Shown here one piece after another: positions 5,101 to 12,542 of a stretch of DNA of 39,896 nucleotides. A program made the position numbers and the translations under genes. The notes under the pieces were generated by a model, which saw only the letters and a program-made list of their open reading frames with translations, was not told the origin of the DNA and ran no database searches. The DNA is from a virus. The stretch is from the IMG/VR virus record IMGVR_UViG_3300047121_000317, positions 1-39,896 of that record; one strand, 5' to 3'. Every line of letters starts with the position of its first letter. Position 1 is the stretch's first letter.

Positions 5101-6436
5101 AACCATCCGCCTCGGCTACGAGCCACGGGATTGGCAGCGGCGGTGCCACCTCGAGCGCCGGCGGTTCACCGTCCTCGCCCTGCACCGACGCGCCGGGAAG
5201 ACCGAACTCGCCCTCATGGAACTGCTTCACCGGGCAGTCAAGTGCACGTCGGATCTCGGGTTCTTCGTGTACGTCGCGCCATTCTTGAAACAGGCCAAGG
5301 CCATCGCCTGGGCGCGATTGAAGCAGAGGATTGACCCGTTCATCCGCACCGGGACCGTGGACGTGAACGAGGCCGACCTCGCCGTCACGTTCAAGCACAA
5401 CAAGGCCACGATCCGCCTGTTCGGCGGCGACAACCCCGACGCCTTGCGTGGCGTGCGCCTCGATGGTTGCGTCATCGACGAGGTCGCGCAGATCAAGCCC
5501 GAGGTATGGGAGGCCATCATCCAGCCAGCCCTCTCCGACCGTCAGGGGTGGGCGCTGTTCATCGGCACGCCAGCCGGAATCAACATGTTCAGCGAGCTGT
5601 ACTACCGCGCAGCAAGCGGTTCCCTCGAGGATTGGTATGCGGCGAAGTACACGGTGTACGACACTGACGCGCTCGCGCCCGACGAAGTGAAGCGCCTAGA
5701 GCGCGACATGCCCGAGGCGGCGTTCGCACGCGAGTACCTGTGCGACTTCAGCGCGGCAGGCGACGACCAGCTCATCAGCCTCTCCGACGCCGAGGGCGCG
5801 TCGCAGCGCGAGTACCAGGACGGCGACATCATCGACCAGCCGCTCATCGTCGGCGTTGACCCGGCCCGATTCGGGGACGACCGCAGCGTGATTGTGCTGC
5901 GCCAGGGGCTGCGCATGGAGAAGCCCATCGTTCACCACGGCATCGACAACATGGCGCTGGCGGCGGCCGTTGCCAACGTCATTGAGGACCGCGACCCGGA
6001 CGCCGTGTTCATCGACGCCGGGGCCGGCGCGGGCGTGATCGACCGCCTGCGGCAGCTCGGATACGACGTGACCGAGGTGCCGTTCGGCGGCAAGGCAACC
6101 TACGCCAACCTGTTCATCAACAAGCGCACCGAGATGTGGTGGGCCATACGCGAATGGATACAGGCTGGTGGCTCAATCCCGAATGACATCACGCTCAAGC
6201 AGGAAATCAGCACGCCGATCTACTGGTACGACGCTGCTGGTAAGCGCGTGCTCGAGTCGAAGGACGAAATCAAGAAGCGACTCCAGGGCGGCGGGAGCCC
6301 GGACATGGCCGACGCGCTGTGCCTGACGTTCGCGTACCCGGTCGCCAAGATGCTGCCACGCGAGGTGCGCGAGCGCATCGACACGCGCCCGACCGACTAC
6401 GACCCGTATGAACAGGTGAGTACCCGTAATCGTTAG
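5090..6436 (+). CDS. terL: Terminase large subunit
   Basis: ATP-driven DNA translocase and nuclease that fills the prohead. 448 residues. Walker A is HRRAGKT (32-38); Walker B and catalytic Glu are VIDE (128-131). The RNase H-like nuclease shows Asp residues in VGVDPARFGDD (about 257), VFIDAGAGAG (about 309) and SPDMADAL (about 405-408). Length is normal for the family. The ATG overlaps the small subunit. The last codons and stop lie inside the 34-bp repeated element at 6419-6452, so that element spans the gene end. Confidence 0.97.
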   Translation: MANETIRLGYEPRDWQRRCHLERRRFTVLALHRRAGKTELALMELLHRAVKCTSDLGFFVYVAPFLKQAKAIAWARLKQRIDPFIRTGTVDVNEADLAVTFKHNKATIRLFGGDNPDALRGVRLDGCVIDEVAQIKPEVWEAIIQPALSDRQGWALFIGTPAGINMFSELYYRAASGSLEDWYAAKYTVYDTDALAPDEVKRLERDMPEAAFAREYLCDFSAAGDDQLISLSDAEGASQREYQDGDIIDQPLIVGVDPARFGDDRSVIVLRQGLRMEKPIVHHGIDNMALAAAVANVIEDRDPDAVFIDAGAGAGVIDRLRQLGYDVTEVPFGGKATYANLFINKRTEMWWAIREWIQAGGSIPNDITLKQEISTPIYWYDAAGKRVLESKDEIKKRLQGGGSPDMADALCLTFAYPVAKMLPREVRERIDTRPTDYDPYEQVSTRNR

Positions 6437-6452
6437 ACGGAGGTCTACAGTC
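6419..6452 (+). promoter_or_regulatory. Repeated 34-bp intergenic element, copy A
   Basis: AGTACCCGTAA, then 7 bases ending TTAG, 9 variable bases, then TACAGTC. It aligns gap-free with copy B (8975-9008) and partly with copy C (26625-26665). It ends at the ATG of the acetyltransferase gene. Candidate late promoter, processing site or translational signal. Confidence 0.6.
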
Positions 6453-6911
6453 ATGTCCGTCAGGATTTCCACAATGAGTCGCATTGCGCTTGTTGAACCC
6501 GCGGATGTCATGCCCGCGATCACCGAACTCATGCGTCAGAATTGGGACGAAACCGGATTTGGCTTTGAGTTCAAGCCGTCCGTGGAAACATACCAGGCCG
6601 TTGTTGACCTTGGCCTGATGTTCGTTCTTGCGGCATTCGATGGCGACGAGATAGTTGGGTACTGCACGATGACCGTGACGAATCACATGCACAACCCTGC
6701 CATCAAGGTCGCAGCGAATGACGCGTTGTTTGTGCGCCCTGATTATCGCGGTATTACCGCTGGCAGACTCATCATCGCTGCTGAGAAAGAAGCCGCAAAG
6801 CGCGGTGCAAACCGCGTTCTGTGGCACACTCGAGCCGGCACCGATCTTGCAAACGCGTTCACACGGCGTGGCTACACGCCTGCCGACATTGTTGTCACGA
6901 AGGAGATTTGA
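6453..6911 (+). CDS. GNAT-family N-acetyltransferase
   Basis: Predicted acetyl-CoA-dependent acetyltransferase of 152 residues. Visible core: beta strands around MFVLAAFDGDEIVGYCTMTV, then NDALFVRPDYRGITAGRLII (90-108), which matches the GNAT motif A (acetyl-CoA pyrophosphate loop, here RGITAG), then a long helix and ANRVLWHTRAGT. GNAT proteins occur between terminase and portal genes in several podoviruses, but their target (capsid, host protein or nucleotide) is generally unknown. A second in-frame Met at residue 8 could be used instead. The gene follows repeated element A and precedes a small coiled protein by one base. Confidence 0.85.
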   Translation: MSVRISTMSRIALVEPADVMPAITELMRQNWDETGFGFEFKPSVETYQAVVDLGLMFVLAAFDGDEIVGYCTMTVTNHMHNPAIKVAANDALFVRPDYRGITAGRLIIAAEKEAAKRGANRVLWHTRAGTDLANAFTRRGYTPADIVVTKEI

Positions 6912-6912
6912 A

Positions 6913-7260
6913 ATGGGAATCGAAGCATCGGTACTTGCAGCGTGGGCATTGGCCGCAGGCGCAGCCGCTGGCGCAGGCGCAACCGCTTACAGCGCAGTTA
7001 GTTCAAGTCAGGCGCAGGACTATGCGGCTCGGCAGCAGAAGAAGGCGCAAGATGCTGCCGCCGCCAAGGCCCGTACGGAGCAGCGCCGTAGCCAGCAGGC
7101 AATGGCCGCCGCTAATCGTGCAGAACCAGATGTTTCCGGGATTATGGGCGCCGCCCAATCCGGTGCTGCTGGTGGTCCGGCAAGCACCATGCTGGCAGGT
7201 CCGACGGGCGTAAATCCCCAGGAACTTCAGCTTGGGCGCACGTCGCTCCTCGGAGGCTAA
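6913..7260 (+). CDS. Small virion-region protein upstream of portal, 115 aa
   Basis: N-terminal hydrophobic Ala/Gly stretch (about residues 5-27, possibly membrane-inserting), then a Gln/Ala/Lys-rich predicted coiled coil, then an unstructured region ending STMLAGPTGVNPQELQLGRT. The tail 'LLTGP.GV....L.LG..SLLGG' resembles the C-termini of phage proteins found next to portal genes, function unknown. The ATG follows AGGAG by 7 bases, and the stop codon abuts the portal start. It may be a minor head or injected protein; that is inference from position and the hydrophobic N-terminus. Confidence 0.75.
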   Translation: MGIEASVLAAWALAAGAAAGAGATAYSAVSSSQAQDYAARQQKKAQDAAAAKARTEQRRSQQAMAAANRAEPDVSGIMGAAQSGAAGGPASTMLAGPTGVNPQELQLGRTSLLGG

Positions 7261-8973
7261 ATGAGCGAGTACACCGGAGACAACTCGTCGTATCCTGGCG
7301 CTCCCACGCGGGATCGACTGTTTACCCGGTGGGGTCAGCTCAAGAGCGAGCGTGCGTCGTGGTTCGCGCACTGGCAGGAACTCACGTCCTACATCCTGCC
7401 GCGGAACGGACGCTACTTCCGCCAGGATCGTGACCGCGGATACCGCCGTCACAACAACATCTACGACTCCACTGGTACCCGCGCACTGCGCGTCCTTGGC
7501 GCTGGCATGATGTCAGGTGCAACGTCGCCGGCGCGCCAGTGGTTTCGCCTCGCCACGCCGGACCCGGAACTCAACTCCTACGAGCCTGTCAAGCTGTGGC
7601 TCGATGACGTGACGAAGCGCATGCAGCGCGTGTTCCAGAAGTCGAACACCTACAACGCGCTGCACCAGATGTACGAGGAACTTGGCACGTTCGGCACCGC
7701 AGCCACCATCCTGCTTCCCGACTACCAGAGCGTCATCCACCACTACCCGCTGACCTGCGGCGAATACTGCATTTCGACCGATGCGAAGGGCCGCGTCTGC
7801 ACGCTGTACCGAGAGTTCGAGATGACCGTCTCGCAGGTCGTGAAGGAGTTCGGCCTCGAGAAGTGCAGCGTGTCGGTGCAGAACATGTACCGCACCGGGA
7901 ACCTCGACCAGTGGGTGCCCGTGATCCACTGCATCGAACCGCGTGCAGACCGAGACATGGGCAAGCGCGACGCCAAGAACATGCCTTGGGGTTCGTATTA
8001 CTTCGAGATCGGTGGCGAAGAAGGCGTGTTCCTGCGCGAGAGCGGGTTCCAGTATTTCCCGGCGCTCTGCCCGCGTTGGTCCGTGATCGGTGGCGACATC
8101 TACGGCAACAGCCCTGGCATGGAGGCGCTTGGAGACATCAAGCAGCTCCAGCACGAGCAGCTCCGCAAGGCGCAGGCCATCGACTACCAGACGAAGCCGC
8201 CTCTCCAGGTGCCGGCGTCCATGAAGAACCGCGACGTGGAAACGCTCCCAGGCGGTGTGTCGTACTACGACGGCCAGTCCAACGGGATCAAGACCGCATT
8301 CGAGGTGAACCTGAACCTTCAGTACCTGCTGAATGACATCATGGATTGCCGCGAGCGCGTGCGTGGTTCGTTCTACGCGGACCTGTTCCTGATGCTCGCC
8401 AATACCCCGAACACTCGCATGACGGCCACCGAGGTCGCCGAGCGCCACGAGGAAAAGCTCCTCATGCTCGGGCCTGTCCTCGAGCGCCTGCACAACGAGC
8501 TGCTGTCACCGCTCGTGGACATTACGTTCACGCGCATGGTTGCTGCCGGCGCACTGCCGCCCGCCCCGCAGGAATTGCAGGGAATGGACCTGAACGTCGA
8601 GTTTGTGTCCATGCTTGCGCAGGCGCAGCGTGCCATCGGCACCAACGCCGTGGACCGTTTCGTCGGCAACCTCGGTGCCATCGCCCGCATGAAGCCGGAC
8701 ATCCTGGACAAGTTCGACCAGGACCAGTGGGCCGACGTTTACGCCGACATGCTCGGCGTGGACCCGTCGCTCATCATCGCCGACAAGGAAGTCGCGGTCC
8801 TGCGCGATGCCCGCAATCAGGCGATGGCTGCGAAGGAACAGGCTGCCGCAATGCAGCAGACCTCGCAGAGCGTCAAGAACATGGCGCAGGCACCGACTGG
8901 CAATCAGAACGCACTCACCGACGTGATGAACATGTTCTCGGGGTACGGCTCGCCCTCTGGTGTTGAGGTCTAA
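7261..8973 (+). CDS. Portal protein (head-tail connecting family)
   Basis: Forms the dodecameric ring at the packaging vertex through which DNA enters and leaves. 570 residues, matching the podoviral head-tail connecting protein family (T7 gp8 and BPP-1 portal type). Recognisable segments include an N-terminal RWGQLKSERASWFAHWQEL, then RALRVLGAGMMSGATSPARQWFRL, YEELGTFGTAA, and the stem/crown region NTPNTRMTATEVAERHEEKL. The C-terminus is Gln/Ala-rich with a predicted helix (the barrel). The ATG directly follows the previous stop and has GGAGG upstream. Copy B of the repeated element follows the stop. Confidence 0.95.
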   Translation: MSEYTGDNSSYPGAPTRDRLFTRWGQLKSERASWFAHWQELTSYILPRNGRYFRQDRDRGYRRHNNIYDSTGTRALRVLGAGMMSGATSPARQWFRLATPDPELNSYEPVKLWLDDVTKRMQRVFQKSNTYNALHQMYEELGTFGTAATILLPDYQSVIHHYPLTCGEYCISTDAKGRVCTLYREFEMTVSQVVKEFGLEKCSVSVQNMYRTGNLDQWVPVIHCIEPRADRDMGKRDAKNMPWGSYYFEIGGEEGVFLRESGFQYFPALCPRWSVIGGDIYGNSPGMEALGDIKQLQHEQLRKAQAIDYQTKPPLQVPASMKNRDVETLPGGVSYYDGQSNGIKTAFEVNLNLQYLLNDIMDCRERVRGSFYADLFLMLANTPNTRMTATEVAERHEEKLLMLGPVLERLHNELLSPLVDITFTRMVAAGALPPAPQELQGMDLNVEFVSMLAQAQRAIGTNAVDRFVGNLGAIARMKPDILDKFDQDQWADVYADMLGVDPSLIIADKEVAVLRDARNQAMAAKEQAAAMQQTSQSVKNMAQAPTGNQNALTDVMNMFSGYGSPSGVEV

Positions 8974-8974
8974 C

Positions 8975-9008
8975 AGTACCCGTAAGCATTAGCCTCAGGG
9001 ATACAGTC
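8975..9008 (+). promoter_or_regulatory. Repeated 34-bp intergenic element, copy B
   Basis: Starts AGTACCCGTAA and ends TACAGTC, with the internal TTAG at the same offset as copy A. The right half also forms a small GGGA/TCCC hairpin. It lies wholly between the portal gene and the next gene, so coding constraint cannot explain its conservation. Confidence 0.6.
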
Positions 9009-9013
9009 CCGCC

Positions 9014-9352
9014 GTGAGCAACTACGACCCCCTCGACCTGCGGGGCCAAGAGCGTGACCGAGCCAACAAAGAGCTTCGTGATCGCCTTGACCGACAGAAC
9101 GAGGAGGCCGACGTGAAGTGGCTCATGTCTAGCAAGCGCGGCCGACGCATTGTGTGGCGGCTGCTGGACCAGGCGGGCGTGTTCCGCAGTTCCTTCAACA
9201 CCAACGCGATGTCGATGGCATTTGCGGAGGGTGGCAGGAACTACGGGCTACGGATGCTCGGCATGGTCCACGCGCTTTGCCCGGACCAGTATCCGGCAAT
9301 GATGAAGGAACAGGCACACGATGAACGAACCAACGATGATGGAAACGGCTGA
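9014..9352 (+). CDS. Bbp19-like protein
   Basis: 112 residues with the segments KWLMSSKRGRRIVWRLLDQA, FRSSFNTNAM, FAEGGRNYGLRMLG and CPDQYPAMMKE, the pattern of the Bbp19 family named after Bordetella phage BPP-1. These proteins lie between portal and scaffold genes; their exact role in head assembly is not established. The GTG start at 9014 lacks a clear ribosome binding site, unusual among the late genes, and follows element B by 5 bases. The 3' end overlaps the scaffold gene by 32 bases. Confidence 0.8.
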   Translation: MSNYDPLDLRGQERDRANKELRDRLDRQNEEADVKWLMSSKRGRRIVWRLLDQAGVFRSSFNTNAMSMAFAEGGRNYGLRMLGMVHALCPDQYPAMMKEQAHDERTNDDGNG

Positions 9353-10016
9353 AACCAACACTACAGCCGCTCCCGCATCTAGTGCTACCGCAAGCATTTC
9401 GGCGACGGCCGAGAAGCTGTACGGTGGCGAGCAGAAGGCGACCACGACCCAGGGCCAGCAAGCCGCAGATGCGGCCGCTGCCGGCAAGGTTCCTGAAGCC
9501 AACGACGCAAAGGCCGCTGAGGCACCCGCCGACGCCAAGCCGACCGCGCCGGAAACCTACGAGTTCAAGGCACCGGAGGGTCAATCATTCGACTCCGAGG
9601 TCATTGCTGAATACTCAAAGGTGGCGAAGGAACTGAACCTGTCGCAGGAAGCCGCGCAGCGCGTCCTTGATGCAGTTGGCCCCAAGTTGGCTGAACGTCA
9701 GGCGGCGCAGATCGAGGCAGTTCGCAACGGATGGTCCGACAGCAGCAAGGCCGACAAGGAGTTTGGCGGCGAGCGTCTGTCGGCGAACCTGTCCGTGGCG
9801 AAGAAGGCGCTCGATGCGTTCGGTACTGCCGAACTCCGCAGCCTGCTCAACGAGTCCGGCCTCGGGAACCACCCGGAAGTGATCCGGTTCATGTTCCGCG
9901 CCGGGAAGGCGATCAGCGAGGACAGCATGGTAACGGGCACCAAGGGCGAGGCCAAGTCGGCCGGACCACGCTCGTTCAATGACCTCGCCGACGCGATGTA
10001 CTCCTCCAGCACCTAA
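9321..10016 (+). CDS. Capsid scaffolding protein (putative)
   Basis: 231 residues. N-terminal third is low-complexity Ala/Thr/Glu; the rest is helical, including ELNLSQEAAQRVLDAVGPKL and WSDSSKADKEFGGERLSANL, then the conserved-looking SGLGNHPEVIRFMFRAGKAI. Position immediately before the major capsid gene, acidic helical composition and the C-terminal motif fit the scaffold proteins of BPP-1-type and related podoviruses, which guide procapsid assembly and then leave. No protease motif is visible. The ATG overlaps the preceding gene. Confidence 0.85.
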   Translation: MNEPTMMETAETNTTAAPASSATASISATAEKLYGGEQKATTTQGQQAADAAAAGKVPEANDAKAAEAPADAKPTAPETYEFKAPEGQSFDSEVIAEYSKVAKELNLSQEAAQRVLDAVGPKLAERQAAQIEAVRNGWSDSSKADKEFGGERLSANLSVAKKALDAFGTAELRSLLNESGLGNHPEVIRFMFRAGKAISEDSMVTGTKGEAKSAGPRSFNDLADAMYSSST

Positions 10017-10037
10017 ACCCACGAAAGGGAAACAGTC

Positions 10038-11066
10038 ATGGCAACTCTGTCCACCAACAACCTGACGCTCGCCGATTGGGCGAAGCGCACCGATCCCGAG
10101 GGCCGCGTTCCGGTCGTCGCGGAACTCCTGTCCCAGACCAACGAGATCCTCGAGGACTGCGTCTTCAAGGAAGGCAACCTCCCCACGGGCGACCGCGTTG
10201 TCATCCGTACTGGTCTGCCGGCCGTGTACTGGCGCGCCCTCAACCAGGGCATCCCGAACAGCAAGAGCACGACTGCCCAGGTCGATGAAGCCTGCGGCAT
10301 CCTTGAGGCTCGCAGCGAGGTCGATAAGGATCTCGCCATGCTGAACGGCAACACCGCGCAGTTCCGTCTGTCCGAAGACGTGGCCTTCCTCGAGGCCATG
10401 AACCAGACGCAGGCGACCACGCTGTTCTACGGCAACCCCGCCACCGATCCGAAGCAGTTCCTCGGCCTCGCGCCGCGTTACTCTGACATTGGTGCTGGTT
10501 CTCCGAACAACTCGCAGAACATCCTGTCTGCGGGTGGTTCTGATGCGACCGTGAACACCTCGATCTACCTGGTTGTTTGGGGTGACAACACCGTCTACTG
10601 CCCTTTCCCGAAGGGTTCGACCGCTGGCCTCATGCACGAGGATCTTGGCGAGCAGACCGTGTATGACGGCAACAACCGTCTTCAGGCTTACGCCACCCGT
10701 TACCAGTGGAAGAACGGTCTGGTCGTGAAGGACTGGCGCTACGTCGTGCGAATCTGCAACATCAACACGACCGACCTGATGGCTCAGAACGTCACCCAGG
10801 CCTCGACCGCATCCACTGCCATCATCAAGATGATGAGCCGTGCTCTGTATCGCATCCCGAACATGGCAATGGGTCGCGCCGCGTTCTACATGAACCGTAC
10901 CGTCCACAGCGGCCTTGCGATTGCTGCGCTCGATAAGAGCCAGGCAGTCCTGAAGGTCAACGACGGTCTTTCGCAGTTCGGCACGCCGTACAGCTGGCTG
11001 ACTTTCCAGGGCGTTCCGTGCCGCAAGGTTGACGCGATCATCAACACCGAAGCCGTGGTGAGCTAA
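10038..11066 (+). CDS. Major capsid protein
   Basis: Main shell protein, 342 residues. Segments such as LLSQTNEILEDCVFKEGNLP, VIRTGLPAVYWRALNQG, STTAQVDEACGILEARSEVD and FLEAMNQTQATTLFYGN are characteristic of a large podoviral capsid family related to BPP-1, whose fold is a rearranged HK97 topology. Near the C-terminus FYMNRTVHSGL and FQGVPCRKVDAI complete the pattern. A strong AAAGGGA ribosome binding site precedes the ATG. Codon choice looks biased to C/T-ending codons compared with neighbours, as expected for a highly expressed gene (by eye). Scaffold lies upstream and cement downstream. Confidence 0.95.
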   Translation: MATLSTNNLTLADWAKRTDPEGRVPVVAELLSQTNEILEDCVFKEGNLPTGDRVVIRTGLPAVYWRALNQGIPNSKSTTAQVDEACGILEARSEVDKDLAMLNGNTAQFRLSEDVAFLEAMNQTQATTLFYGNPATDPKQFLGLAPRYSDIGAGSPNNSQNILSAGGSDATVNTSIYLVVWGDNTVYCPFPKGSTAGLMHEDLGEQTVYDGNNRLQAYATRYQWKNGLVVKDWRYVVRICNINTTDLMAQNVTQASTASTAIIKMMSRALYRIPNMAMGRAAFYMNRTVHSGLAIAALDKSQAVLKVNDGLSQFGTPYSWLTFQGVPCRKVDAIINTEAVVS

Positions 11067-11099
11067 TAGCTCCCATCAACAAGAAAGAAGGAACTCACC

Positions 11100-11576
11100 A
11101 TGATTCTTGATAATCTCCTCGTTGTGTCTGGAACCGTCCCTGCGACTGGTGTTGCCACCGGACAGGCGGCGCTTCCTGTTTCCGGTACTCCCGTTCTTTC
11201 GACCGACACGATTGACCTTTCGGTCGCCCGTGACATCGGCGAAGGCGAGGATCTGTTTATGAACTTCACGTGCGTTGCGGCATACAACACCCTGACCTCG
11301 CTGACGTTCGAGATCATTGGCGCAACGAACGCTGCTCTTTCGACCGGCGTCACTGTGATCGGTTCCTCTGGACCCGTTCCGCAGGCAAGCCTTACCGCAA
11401 ACGCGCAGTTCTCTGTGCGTTTCAATCCGCAGCTCCTGTCTACCGGACAGCGGTACATCGGCGCTCGGTACACCACGGTCGGAAGCACCCCGACCACCGG
11501 CAGCGTGTGCGCTTACGTCGTCATGGACATCCAGGACGGCCGCAAGTTCTACGCCTCCGGCTTCTCGGTGACCTGA
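11100..11576 (+). CDS. Bbp16-family capsid cement protein
   Basis: 158-residue beta-rich protein that begins MILDNLLVVSGT and contains TIDLSVARDIGEGEDLFMNF, the signature arrangement of the Bbp16 cement proteins that decorate and stabilise the BPP-1 capsid. It follows the major capsid gene directly with an AAGGA ribosome binding site. Many Thr, Ser, Gly and Val residues suit a jelly-roll or beta-sandwich surface protein. No membrane segment. Known role comes from BPP-1; the identification here is by motif and gene order. Confidence 0.88.
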   Translation: MILDNLLVVSGTVPATGVATGQAALPVSGTPVLSTDTIDLSVARDIGEGEDLFMNFTCVAAYNTLTSLTFEIIGATNAALSTGVTVIGSSGPVPQASLTANAQFSVRFNPQLLSTGQRYIGARYTTVGSTPTTGSVCAYVVMDIQDGRKFYASGFSVT

Positions 11577-11588
11577 TAGGAGACTTCG

Positions 11589-11783
11589 ATGGCAAAGGTC
11601 AAGGCAAAAGTCGTCTGCTTCGTGGACAACCACTATCGCAACGAAGGCGATGTTTTCCAGTACAACGGTCCGTTCAACGGAAATCTGGAATACCTGGATG
11701 TTCCCGAGCAGAGGCCAGAGGAAGATCAGCACGCTCGCAAGGTGCGGAAGCCTCGAAACACTGTGACCGAAGCATCGGAGTGA
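11589..11783 (+). CDS. Small head-region protein, 64 aa
   Basis: Basic N-terminus (MAKVKAKVVCFVDNHYRNEG) with a short beta-like domain (DVFQYNGPFNGNLEYLDVPE), then a charged tail. Small proteins with an EGDEF.Y.GP pattern occur after capsid genes in many phages and are uncharacterised. AGGAG lies 8 bases before the ATG. It is the last gene before a strong hairpin at 11806, so it probably closes the capsid transcription unit. It may be a minor capsid or completion factor, from position only. Confidence 0.75.
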   Translation: MAKVKAKVVCFVDNHYRNEGDVFQYNGPFNGNLEYLDVPEQRPEEDQHARKVRKPRNTVTEASE

Positions 11784-11805
11784 GCTTGTAACGAGTTAGT
11801 GAACA

Positions 11806-11842
11806 GGGAGGGGCGTCGGCGGGAAACCACGGCGCCCCTCCC
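11806..11842 (+). terminator. Strong hairpin after capsid genes
   Basis: GGGAGGGGCG (11806-11815) pairs perfectly with CGCCCCTCCC (11833-11842), a 10-bp GC stem followed by TTCCTAC. The T-run is poor, so it may attenuate rather than stop transcription, lowering tail-gene relative to capsid-gene output. The upstream GTAACGAGTTAG is faintly like the 34-bp repeated element. Confidence 0.55.
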
Positions 11843-11860
11843 TTCCTACGGGAGGCTTAC

Positions 11861-12541
11861 ATGGCTTCGGTCGTTGAGATCTGCAACCTCGCCCTCGCGC
11901 ACCTCGGCGACGACGCCACCGTCGCAAGCATTGATCCGCCGGAGGGATCATCACAGGCAGAGCACTGCGCCCGGTTCTACCCGGTCGCACGTGACATGCT
12001 TCTCCAGATGCATACGTGGTCGTTCGCATCGCGGCGCGTCAGCCTCGCGCAGGTGACGATGCCGTACACCATGTGGAAATACGCATACGCATGCCCTGGC
12101 GACATGATGACCGCCGTGGCCGTGCTGCCGCCCGAGGCTGAGAACGATTACACGGTGCGTGCGTATCCCGCCGACCGATACGGTTTCGGATGGACGAACC
12201 CGCCCATCACGACCGCCGGCGTGTACGTGCCGCAGGAATACGTGATCGAGACGGACACGCTCGGGAACAAGATCATCTACACGAACCAGGAAACCGCGCT
12301 CCTGCGCTATCAGGCGCTTGTGAGCGACCCGACCAAGTTCGACCCGCTGTTCACCATTGCATTGTCGTGGCAGCTCGCGTCGTTCCTTGCCGGCCCGGTC
12401 GTCAAGGGTGAAGAAGGCGCACGTCAGGGGCAGCGATGCCTGCAGATGGTCGCCATCTACCTCGGGCAGGCACGCGCATCCGACGCAAGCCAGCGCGACG
12501 TGAAGCCCGGTCACATCACCTCCTGGATCTCTGGACGCTGA
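11861..12541 (+). CDS. Tail tube / head-tail adaptor (T7 gp11-like)
   Basis: 226 residues beginning MASVVEICNLALAHLGDDAT, the typical opening of podoviral tail tubular protein A and related adaptors that attach the tail to the portal. Other supporting segments are CARFYPVARDMLLQMHTWSF, the C-terminal SWQLASFLAGPVVKGEEG and a final helix. The length is close to the family norm. The ATG follows GGGAGG of the post-capsid hairpin region. The next gene, the nozzle, starts after one base, consistent with the gp11-gp12 order of T7. Confidence 0.88.
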   Translation: MASVVEICNLALAHLGDDATVASIDPPEGSSQAEHCARFYPVARDMLLQMHTWSFASRRVSLAQVTMPYTMWKYAYACPGDMMTAVAVLPPEAENDYTVRAYPADRYGFGWTNPPITTAGVYVPQEYVIETDTLGNKIIYTNQETALLRYQALVSDPTKFDPLFTIALSWQLASFLAGPVVKGEEGARQGQRCLQMVAIYLGQARASDASQRDVKPGHITSWISGR

Positions 12542-12542
12542 C

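Noticed and set aside
7513-8493. 326-codon minus-strand frame opposite the portal gene
   Set aside because: Antisense shadow of a confidently identified portal gene.
9615-10907. 430-codon minus-strand frame opposite scaffold and capsid genes
   Set aside because: Shadow produced by codon bias of the capsid genes; no independent evidence.
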